Shown here piece after piece: positions 42,742-51,510 of a stretch of 64,000 nt of DNA. Each line of letters opens with the position of its first letter. The first letter of the stretch is position 1. This DNA comes from Rhizophagus clarus (taxonomy: Eukaryota; Glomeromycota; Glomeromycetes; Glomerales; Glomeraceae): contig BLAL01000040.1 of the NCBI GenBank assembly GCA_015698045.1, forward strand, positions 846,501-910,500. Reading direction: 5' to 3'. Position numbers and translations under genes: made by a program. The notes below the pieces were generated by a model. The model was not told the DNA's origin. It saw only the letters and a list, made by a program, of their open reading frames with translations, and made no database searches.

Positions 42742-44580
42742 ATGGCAAGTAAAAAAAGAACAATAGATGGTGCAGGTGAAAAACGTGATTCGTGATGGTG
42801 TGAATGCTCTAGGAAAGAAATTATCATATTATATATACAACAATCCAAAAATCCGATCCATCATTGATCCTGTATATGTTTTACTTCAACGAATAATATT
42901 GTTCCGGCTAACGTCGATAATTACCCTTCACCAAATTCTTCCCAAGTTGCAACAACCTTTTTCCAAGGTCCTGCTGATTCAATTGCTCAACATTTTGTTG
43001 ATTTATTCAGGGCCTTAATCCAGGGGACTTAGGGCATATGTTGTTCATACAAATTCCCGCAGTACTATAAATAGATAAATGATGAAAAAATTTTTTATAT
43101 TTTTTAGAATTATTAGCAGTATTAAATTTTAGTTAATTTCATGATAGCCTTGAATTTTTTTTCGTCATTTATGGTAATTATTGGTTGATAGTTGGTCCAC
43201 TTATTTGCGTTCATGGAATTTTTGTGCCTTATGTGCACGCGTGCACATATAATTTTTTTCAGATTTTACACTGCCCATTGCATATATTACAGATAATTGG
43301 TCTCAGACTGATGATATTGAAATCATAAGGAAAGAAACAATAACCGGTTAAATATGAGCTGTTACCAGAGGTAGCGCTTATCGCCCCGCAACAGCAGCTA
43401 TCCTTTGGCCGGCCGATTCATGCAAGGCTTCATAAAGAACAGATTAAGGCCAATCAGCAAATGCGCCATGAGACTGACAAAATAAAGGCGCAAGTGCAAA
43501 ATGTTCTTCCAAAGATATTCAGACTTTCAGACCACAGTGGACTTCCCAGAATATTTGGATTTCGCTTTTCCAGGAATTTTTTTCCAGACAGTAATTTACT
43601 CAATAAACCTTACTTGTTTGTCACAACAAATCTCTATGTCCAATCAACCGCATTTTAAAGACTTGCTTGAGCAGTTGGCCCCATCCATAAAGAATGACAC
43701 ATAGAGGCATCTTACAACGTGTAAATAGTAATCTACTGTCTAAGGTTCTTGTTCTTGCTATATAAACTTTCACTGAAGAACAGGATCATGGAATCCAACT
43801 GGATATCAAGAGTTGCTTATGAAAAGAAAAAAGATCGCCAACCTCAAGTAGATGCAATGCTACTCCAAAAAGCTCTAGTACTTTATCTGACCAGATAAGT
43901 TTGAGAAACAGTTGGAAAAGCGCTAAAACAAATGGAGAACAATATTAAAAATATTATCAAATCACAGCTTACTGAGAAGCACTAACGGTAAAAGGTGAAT
44001 ATGATGGATGTACTTAAGGTGCGCTTGCAAGTTGAACACAATAAACAAAGTCTTTGAGAAAATAAGAAACTCATCTCAATACACTAAACAAAATTTGGAA
44101 GAACAACACAAATCCGCACTTTTGATTTGGAGAATCAGCAGTATAGGACTCACATTTTCTCTTTGGATGTAACTTTACGTATAAAGGATAAGGAGATTGG
44201 AAAATTATCTTCTGCCATTTCTCAAGCAAAAAGATATGAAGGATAGTCTGCTGAGCACAAATACAAGGAGTTGGAGAATGATATTTTTGTTAAGGATCTG
44301 AAAATTATTGCTCTTAATGACCACATTATTTCTTTTGCATCTAATAGAGAGTAGTTGGTGCCAAATATATTCACTCAAGATTGTGAATATTGGGCGAAGA
44401 AACGTGGATATGCTAAGGAAGATTCAAAAATTCCTCTCGTGCAAGAACCCGCTCACTCATTAGTCATTTGTCTGACTAACCAGATTAGCTTACTTGCTTC
44501 AGTTGCTTGCTACATTTATTTTTTTAATCTCGCATGGCGCTTAAGAATAGAAGGATATTGGAACTCCTTTTCACAATAAT
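42742..44580 (+). pseudogene. Decayed plus-strand gene of unknown family
   Basis: From the ATG at 42742 one frame of 96 codons runs to a TAG at 43030, broken only by TGA codons after MASKKRTIDGAGEKRDS and after NPIHH; the part after the second TGA (NIVPANVDNYPSPNSSQVAT, then FFQGPADSIAQHFVDLFRAL) looks like real protein. Downstream, protein-like pieces lie in different frames: LHKEQIKANQQMRHETDKIK at about 43430-43490 (coiled-coil-like), then FPEYLDFAFPGIFFQ, KDKEIGKLSSAISQAKRYEG at about 44180, YKELENDIFVKDLKIIALND, and CEYWAKKRGYAKEDSKIPLV at about 44370. Base composition is less A+T-rich than the flanks. I do not recognise the family. It may be a captured or transposon-linked gene that arrived between the two halves of a local duplication. 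Confidence 0.5.
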
Positions 44581-44647
44581 AACATAGGCGATTAGTTAGG
44601 TTTTTTTTAACGTATTATCTGTTATCTTCTTTCTGTGACTTATGAAC

Positions 44648-44881
44648 CCTATGAAAAAAAAATATACTTAAAATATACGTATGCACTTTTAAAATGTACT
44701 TAAAATATACTTAATGTACTTAAAATGTACTTAAATTTTTTAAAATGTACTTAAATTATACCTAAAATTGCAATTCTAAGTACATTTTAAAAATTTAAGT
44801 GTATTTTAAGTATATTTTAAACGTATTTTAAGATTTAAGTATATTTTTAGTATATTTTAGAGAAATTTTTTTTCATAAGGG
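44648..44881. mobile_element. 234-bp near-palindromic inverted-repeat element
   Basis: The ends are CCCTATGAAAAAAAA and, inverted, CCCTTATGAAAAAAAA. The interior is made of AAGTACATTTTAA/TTAAAATGTACTT units, in one orientation on the left and the other on the right, so the whole element can fold into a long hairpin. It has no coding capacity. Its right end is 5 bp from the beginning of recognisable BTB-gene sequence at 44886. A convincing target duplication is not visible. Confidence 0.7.
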
Positions 44882-44885
44882 AACC

Positions 44886-45540
44886 GAAAGAGAATTTTTT
44901 AACGCATTTTGATAAAAGTTTGTTACTAATATCTCATTTTACATTTTATTGTAATATGATGATGGCCAGTGACCAAATAACAGTCACATGTCGTTTGGTC
45001 GTTTAGGTCATTTGGTATCTCTCATTTTTCTTTGACTTTTAAAATTTACACATTTTATGAATTAGCTGTTTGCGTATTTATAATGCTTATAGTAGCTAAA
45101 TATCTTGTTTTTATCATTTTTACTTTGTTCTCCATGTAGAGTAATCGCAATAACTGTAATACAACTTTAAAAAAAAAAATCATGTACAACATCTTATTCT
45201 AAATAAAGATCATGATATAAGCCTTCTAAAGAATAAAGGAATAAGTTGATTCTGTTAGATTAATCATGTGGCACGGATCACGAAAATTAATGACCCAATG
45301 ACTTCAAATGAAACAATATAACTTTCATAGTTGTTGATAGATTATTATTATTCTTTACTACATTATGAATTGAAACGATCGGAACGAGTTGTTAAAATGG
45401 CTTTACGTACATAAATTATTTTTCCATACGAACATTTTAAAGCAATGTCATAAAATCTTACATCATCAATTAATTGTCTAAGGTCATTTTCTACTCCTAC
45501 GCAAAGAATTATAATCTGCATCGGTTTTAATGAATATGTC
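44886..45540 (-). pseudogene. Truncated BTB-SPRY relic, duplicate of the 40344 gene
   Basis: 44886-44962 matches the CVKKFSLE..LLSD region of the BACK part of the 40344 gene; 45305-45535 matches its BTB N-terminus (NDLRQLIDDVRFYDIALKCS, KIIY, KAILTTRSDRFNS) with a frameshift before the leader, where KTDADYNS replaces the KPDANYNT of the intact copy. The start ATG is lost (AATG context changed). About 340 bp between the two patches is unrelated, and everything C-terminal of the first patch (rest of BACK, SPRY) is absent, replaced by the inverted-repeat element. Confidence 0.8.
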
Positions 45541-46404
45541 GTAAAAATTTTCCCCAAAAAGTTTGATTTTTTTTTTTTTAGGCTGGTCTAATTAATTTAG
45601 GTTAGTGCCAAAGAAAAAACTTTTTAGATAAGTGGCATAAGTAATCGACTGGTAGAACATTGATGCGAGAAAAAATTATCATCTCTCTATGAAATATATT
45701 TTTCGAAATATATTCTGTATTTGTCTAGGTGTTACCAGAAACTAGGAAAGTGATGATTATAGTAAACTGTCTATCGATATCTAACCAATATTTAAGTTTC
45801 CATCCAAATGAGTCAGTTAAGTCAAATTTACTTTCGTATGACACGCGATCAGAATTTTTCTTCATCAATTAGTCGTTTAAAATCCTTTCTAATCTTCTTC
45901 GTGGATTAATTAAGCGCGGCATATATTATATTTGTATTTATCTAACGAAAAATACGGGGTATGTCATTATTAATATGCTCCGAAAAAGTATCGCGCACGA
46001 CCGTCACGTGATCGAAGACTCAATCTTTACATGACTTTATAAAGCCGTTGTTATAAATAAACAAATTATCATGTGTATTATAATCGAAAAGTAGTATAGC
46101 ATTTAAATTCACAAGATTCTTAAAAGCGATGAATCTTTGCCAGGTTTTAAGGCACGGCTAACGCTACATACAGTACACGTAGGACGAATCCACCAAACAG
46201 GATTGTCGTGAATTGTATAAAAATATCAGTAAGGATTGACTTTAATGTTGTTCATAGTGGGTGATTTATTGCAGAATTCTTTAATTAAAAAAAAAAGTAA
46301 TAACTAATAATACATTATATATAAGTTTTAACCGAATCACAAAAAAAAATAAATAAATAAATATCACTCCATTGATGATAATTCCGCGATACCATGATGA
46401 AAAT
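45541..46404. other. Second copy of the duplicated upstream region
   Basis: Collinear with 41751-42650 (see that entry) up to about 46180. At 45859-45918 the minus strand encodes PRRRLERILKRLIDEEKF, a relic of the PRGRSLE-BTB start of yet another family copy lying in the duplicated DNA. CACGTG is at 46005-46010. The rest is A+T-rich. Confidence 0.6.
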
Positions 46405-47766
46405 TTACGACTTTATAGATTTAATTCGCAATTTACTACCATGTCCTAAAGAAGCAACAGCACAAACTTGAGAGGGAATATTCCATTCAGAAACTATTTG
46501 TTTCTTAATGTTATTTACAGAAAATGCACATGTTTTGTTCTTCATGTCCAGATGAACGGTAACATTATCCCATTCTTTAAGTCTTGCATCATACCACGTA
46601 TAATTTTTCTCATGATAAACGTAACCATCGGATCCAAGAACCCATCCATGATAACCTTGATCACCTTTACTTAAATCCACGTTTACTTCACATATACCGA
46701 TGTATATTGTTTTACATAACTTCTCGATTAAAAACCTCCATTCGTAAACTCCTTTACCTTCAAAGATCAAATCTCCCAATATCGATTTAGGTTGTCCATT
46801 GGCTTCAACGATAAATCCACCAGCAGGTGATATCTTAAAAACTGATCCGTTATGTTTGTTATTTTTCCACTTAAAAATTGGTACTCCACGAATAAATCCT
46901 AATCCTCTACCATTTAATATTGAACTGTAGCCCTTTTTGAGCTCTTCAGTTGGATAAATATTGAAAGGTTCAATACGTTGTTCAATTTCTTCTCCATTCA
47001 TTCGTTTTAAGTTAATGTAATTAATTAATGGAGTCAAATGACTTTTTATTTCTTCAATTTCCTGTGGTCTACAAGTTGAAAAAGAATTTTTATCCAAGAT
47101 TTCTTTAACGAGCGTTTTGTTGTTTTGTATAACTTCTTTTATAGCTTTTACAAAAGTATATTCCCAAACATTAAATTCTGATGTCGCAAAAGGAATTTGA
47201 GAATCAAAAGTTTTTTCCAGAAGATATCTTAAACCTTCTAACGATAACGAATCATTTTCACAATTTTCCAATTTATTCTTGGCTACCCAATTAATTAAAA
47301 CTTGAGACATTTTATTATCTACTTCTATGGAGAATTTTTTAACGCATTCTGATAAAAGTTTCTTTCCAACATTTACATCTTTATTCATTGAAAGTCTCTT
47401 CATAAGTTCAATAATATGATCTTGAAGGTCAATTAAATCAAAATATATAGATGCATAATAAACTTCAACAATATTATTAACATTTAATCCTTCAACCTTA
47501 GATGTATATAAAAATTCTAACACAACTTTCATTGCTATTGAATCGATATCATTGAATGAAAGGAGGTTATTACCCTTTGTTGATTCATTGAAAATGGATG
47601 AGTTGAAAACATCTGAACGAGTGGCTAAAATAGCTTTACATCCACGTATCGTTTTTCCATCCGAACATTTTAAATGAATATCGTGAAATCTTTCATCACC
47701 AATTAGCTTTTTAAAATCTCTTTCTAAAGATCTTCCTCGTGGTGAAGAATTATTTTGTACCATCAT
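46405..47766 (-). CDS. BTB-BACK-SPRY protein, PRGRSLE subtype
   Basis: A 453-residue single-exon protein. Leader MMVQNNSS, then PRGRSLERDF, BTB (about 15-115: IGDERFHDIHLKCSD, GCKAILATRSDVFNSSIF, EFLYTSKVEG), BACK (about 120-275: INWVAKNKLENCENDSLSLE, PFATSEFNVWEY), GLGFIRGVPIFKWKN and SPRY (about 310-450: SILGDLIFEGKGVYEWRF, IYIGICEVNVDLSK, YHGWVLGSDGYVYHEKNYTW, DNVTVHLDMKNKTCAF). Met1 and Met2 are both possible starts. The variable stretch before the SPRY core (NKHNGSVFKISPAGGFIVEA) differs from all paralogues. Its upstream sequence shares patches with that of the 48264 gene, so these two form a recent pair. Putative CUL3 adaptor; ligand unknown. Confidence 0.92.
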   Translation of the reverse strand: MMVQNNSSPRGRSLERDFKKLIGDERFHDIHLKCSDGKTIRGCKAILATRSDVFNSSIFNESTKGNNLLSFNDIDSIAMKVVLEFLYTSKVEGLNVNNIVEVYYASIYFDLIDLQDHIIELMKRLSMNKDVNVGKKLLSECVKKFSIEVDNKMSQVLINWVAKNKLENCENDSLSLEGLRYLLEKTFDSQIPFATSEFNVWEYTFVKAIKEVIQNNKTLVKEILDKNSFSTCRPQEIEEIKSHLTPLINYINLKRMNGEEIEQRIEPFNIYPTEELKKGYSSILNGRGLGFIRGVPIFKWKNNKHNGSVFKISPAGGFIVEANGQPKSILGDLIFEGKGVYEWRFLIEKLCKTIYIGICEVNVDLSKGDQGYHGWVLGSDGYVYHEKNYTWYDARLKEWDNVTVHLDMKNKTCAFSVNNIKKQIVSEWNIPSQVCAVASLGHGSKLRIKSIKS

Positions 47767-48263
47767 TTTTTTTTTTTAAAAAAAAAACTTCAAAAGGAAC
47801 GATTTTTACACACTATCCGGTATACGTGTATATATATAAATACGCACAATACACTACTATACGGAAATTTTTTCCGTCTTGTTTTTCAAATTAGATTTTG
47901 TGTAATTATTTACATATGTTTGCGAAGTAAAAGTCATGCAACAAAAAAAAAATAAAATAATAGGAAATCGGAAAGGTTCTAATTATCGCTGGGACGCTCA
48001 CGATCCCTTAACTGTTAATTGTTGCATTAGTGTGAGATTTCTGGTAAATCAATCTTGTGATAATAAAGTCAAATGATGTACTTATTTTTTACTGCCCTAA
48101 GCGAAAAAGGTTTAAATCTCATTTGATGATGTCATGAGGCGCTTTTGCTTGTTCTCTTTTGTGGTAAAAAAAAATTATACAATTGTTTAAAATAATAATA
48201 ATAATTAATATTACCTTTTAAAGGTACTATATATTAATAATAACATATTGTACATGCTTAAAC
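47767..48263. promoter_or_regulatory. Upstream region of the 46405 gene
   Basis: A/T tracts, then a segment around 47870-47920 (TTGTTTTTCAAATTAGATTT, then TGTG.A.TT) that is similar to 49733-49760 upstream of the 48264 gene, suggesting the promoter was duplicated with the gene. No coding sequence. Confidence 0.5.
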
Positions 48264-49646
48264 CTAATAAAACTGATTTCTGGGTTCAACTCGCAATTTA
48301 CTACCATATCCTAAGGAAACAATAGGATAAACTTGAGAAGGGATGTCCCATTCAGAAATTACAGGTTTCTTATTGTTGTTATTTATAGAAAATGCACAGG
48401 TTTTGTTTTTCATATCTAAATGAACAGTAACCTTATCCCTTTCTTTAAATTTTGCATCATACCACTTATGTTTTTTCTCATGATAAACGTAACCATCAGA
48501 CCCAAGAACCCATCCATGGTAACCTTGATCGTTTTTATTTAAATCCACGTTCGTGTCACATATGCCGATATAAACTTTTTTATTTAGCTTTTCAATTAAA
48601 ATACTCCATTCATAAACTCCTTTACCTTTAAAGATCAAATCCCCCAATACAGATTTCTGTGTATAAACCGTGACACTGAATCCATCATCCGGAACATTAG
48701 GAAGTGTACCAATCCCACAATTTTTCCACTTAAAAATGGGAGCTCCACGAATAAATTCTAATCCTTCATTTAGTGCTTTGGAATAATAAACATCACTAAT
48801 AACTTCTGCTGGGTAAATACCCAAAGGAGCAACATATTGTTTAATTTCTGTTGCATCCATTCGATTTAAGTTAATGTAACTAATTAATGGAGTTAAATAA
48901 TGTTTTAATTCTTCAATTGATTGTGAATTATGAATAGGAAAAGAATCTTTATTCAAAATTTCCTTAATAAGTGTTTCCTTTTGCTTAACTTTTCCAATAG
49001 CTTTTGTTAAAGAATATTCCCAAATATCAAATTCTGGTGTTGCAAAAGGGGTTTTGGTTTTAAAAGTTTTTTCTAAAAGATATCTTAAACCTTCCAACGA
49101 TAATGAATCAATCTTATTTTTTTCCAATTTATTTTTGGCCACCCAATCAACTAAAATATTAGACATTTTATTATTGACTTCTAAAGAAAATTTTTCAACG
49201 CAATCTGATAAAAGTTTTTTGCCAATATCCACGTCTTTATTATTAACCAAAGATTTCGTAAATTCAATAACATGATCTTGAAGGTCGATCAATTCAAGAT
49301 GAATGGATGCATAATAAACTTCAACAACATTATTAAAAGCTAAGCCTTCAGCTTTAGATGTATATAAAAATTCTAATATAACTTTCATTGCCATTGAATT
49401 AATATCATCGAACGAATAGTTATTATTATTCTCCCCTGATTCATTGAAAATGTATTTATTGAAAAATTCTGAACGAGTAGCCAAAATAGCTTTACATCCA
49501 TATACCGTTCTTCCATCCGAACATTTTAAAGCAATATCATAAAATCTTTCATCATTTATTAATCTTCTAAAATCATTTTCTAAAGATCTTCCTCGAGGAG
49601 AAAAAATATCCTGTTTATTCGTAGAATGCTTTTCAGTTTCCATCAT
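48264..49646 (-). CDS. BTB-BACK-SPRY protein, PRGRSLE subtype
   Basis: A 460-residue single-exon protein. Leader MMETEKHSTNKQDIFS (the longest in the cluster), PRGRSLENDF, BTB (about 23-125: INDERFYDIALKCSD, GCKAILATRSEFFNKYIF), BACK (130-285: VDWVAKNKLEKNKIDSLSLE, PFATPEFDIWEY), LEFIRGAPIFKWKN and SPRY (about 325-455: SVLGDLIFKGKGVYEWSI, VYIGICDTNVDL, GYHGWVLGSDGYVYHEKKHK). The pre-SPRY variable part is GIGTLPNVPDDGFSVTVYTQ, which is echoed in the relic at 50350. Putative CUL3 adaptor; ligand unknown. Confidence 0.92.
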   Translation of the reverse strand: MMETEKHSTNKQDIFSPRGRSLENDFRRLINDERFYDIALKCSDGRTVYGCKAILATRSEFFNKYIFNESGENNNNYSFDDINSMAMKVILEFLYTSKAEGLAFNNVVEVYYASIHLELIDLQDHVIEFTKSLVNNKDVDIGKKLLSDCVEKFSLEVNNKMSNILVDWVAKNKLEKNKIDSLSLEGLRYLLEKTFKTKTPFATPEFDIWEYSLTKAIGKVKQKETLIKEILNKDSFPIHNSQSIEELKHYLTPLISYINLNRMDATEIKQYVAPLGIYPAEVISDVYYSKALNEGLEFIRGAPIFKWKNCGIGTLPNVPDDGFSVTVYTQKSVLGDLIFKGKGVYEWSILIEKLNKKVYIGICDTNVDLNKNDQGYHGWVLGSDGYVYHEKKHKWYDAKFKERDKVTVHLDMKNKTCAFSINNNNKKPVISEWDIPSQVYPIVSLGYGSKLRVEPRNQFY

Positions 49647-49682
49647 TTAAAATTTTAAAAAAAGTTATAATAATTCATACAG

Positions 49683-49713
<31 letters not shown>

Positions 49714-50349
49714 ACGCCGTAAAATATTATCTTTGTTTTTCAAAATTGGATTCTGTGAACTTGTTCTAACTATTTATGTCGTGACTATAGATCATAATAC
49801 GATTTTTCTTTTTATATATCTATCTAGTTTAAAGAAAATATGTCAGATAAAACAACTCCAGCAAAACGAATTTCCACTGGAAAGAGAAATAAAGGATCTG
49901 TCAATTTATTGTAGAAGCGATACATCAACGTTCACATCTATTAGTAATCATTGCATAGAAATTTCTTGACACTGGCATATTTTTTTTTTTTAATGAAACA
50001 CTAGAGGTGCAATACGTCTATGACGAACTTAATATTACGTCACGTCCTTTATTTTTCGTCTATGACGTGACTTAAGATTACGACACTTAAGATTATACGT
50101 TAAAAAAACCGACGCACGATATACGTGTTTTTTGCGGTCCCTTTAAACTTAAACGAAACGTATCGGCCTATACAAATATTAAAACTTATGATTCTTTTTA
50201 TGCAAGAATGTTATTATTGTACATACTGAAAACTTGCTTAAGAAATTAATAAGATGGAGTGCACAAAGTTGGTTTATTAGCTAACTTGTTGAAATCAATA
50301 TCAATATTATATAGTAAAAGTTTAAATTATACATGTATAATTGTATATG
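49647..50349. promoter_or_regulatory. Upstream region of the 48264 gene
   Basis: A TA microsatellite (about 49683-49706), the patch shared with the 46405 upstream region, and a segment at 50010-50160 with repeated CTATGACG and ACGT strings. No supported gene; the 78-codon plus frame at 49733 is not conserved. Confidence 0.4.
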
Positions 50350-51180
50350 CCAATCCGTTGAATAGGATAAACTTGAGAAGAGAAGCTCCATTCAGAAACT
50401 AGAGATTTCTTATAGAAAACGCTATTTTTCATATCTAGGATAATAGTAATTTTATCTCCTTTAAATTTTGCGTTATACCAATTTCCATGATAAACATAAC
50501 TATCATAATCTTAGCTACTTTTTTAAAATTCATCAACATCACATACGCCGATGTGAATTTGCTTCTCAATTAAATATTCCACTTCTAAATCCTTTAAAGA
50601 TCAACCTCCCAATACTGATTTCTGCATAAATACTTTAACAGTAAATCCATTATTCGAAACACCAGAAAGTGTACCTATTTCATAATTTTTCCACTTAAAT
50701 ATAAGTATTCCACGAATAAATTCTAGTTCTTTTTCATGTTGTTCTTTGTCAGTTTTGGAATAATAAACATCGCTAAGATCGGGTGAATAAATGCCAAAAA
50801 CAACACCTTATTTAATTTCTTTTATATTCATTCGATTTAAGTCAATACAATCGATTAATAGCTTCTTGTGTTTCACACATTGGAAAAGAACCTTTATCCA
50901 GGATTTCTTCAACAAGTGCTTCGTTTCGGACTTTTATTAGAGAATTCCCATATATTAAATTCAGGTGTCTTTTCTAAAACCTTCTAATGATAACAAATCA
51001 ATTTCATTTTTTTTTCTAGTCAACTAAATACGTGACATTTATTATCTACCTTTAAGTAAAATTTTTTTAACATATACGGTAAGTATATGCGGTAAGTATA
51101 TGACAAAATTTGTATACGTACACATGATACTATCGGTAAAATCTAAAGAAACTTCTTCGTAAATTCAATAATATCGCCCA
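50350..51180 (-). pseudogene. BTB-BACK-SPRY pseudogene, heavily decayed and shortened
   Basis: Pieces of the SPRY (GDKITIILDMKN-like, SVLG, KSVLGG), the pre-SPRY stretch (YEIGTLSGVSNNGFTVKVFM, compare GIGTLPNVPDDGFSVTVY of the 48264 gene), FIRGILIFKWKNYE, NLNRMNI and parts of the BACK region can be followed on the minus strand through many frameshifts and small deletions. Most of the BTB domain is gone; similarity fades near 51180. It is the most eroded of the nearly full-length relics and derives from the 48264-type lineage. Confidence 0.8.
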
Positions 51181-51510
51181 CGGATATGCCTTTGCTCTTA
51201 TATCTTTAAAGAAAGCCTATTACATATACAGGATTTACATACTTTACACAATTTATGTGATCGTATGAATATAATAATTGCATAAAAATGAATTTTCAGT
51301 CAGGTTAAATTATTCATTTAGATTTTCGGTTCTTTATTTACGCATTTTAATTTATGTAGAAACTTCTCTCTGATAACTGGTTAACTAGCGCGTCAGATTT
51401 AAGAAATTCACATGAGCTTTCAAACTTATTGTTATCTTAGTACGTTTGATTTTTTTTTTTATTATATACATTGATTATGGTAACAATTTATTAAATACAG
51501 CAATATAAAC
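51181..51510. other. Intergenic region
   Basis: A+T-rich; nothing recognised. Confidence 0.4.

Noticed and set aside
42742..43032. TGA recoding (read-through) in a live gene
   Set aside because: The frame has two TGA codons but ends shortly afterwards and the downstream pieces are frame-shifted, which fits a dead gene better.
43461..43704. Two overlapping plus-strand frames that could be separate small genes
   Set aside because: They read as alternating frames of one decayed gene (42742-44580) and do not have independent starts.
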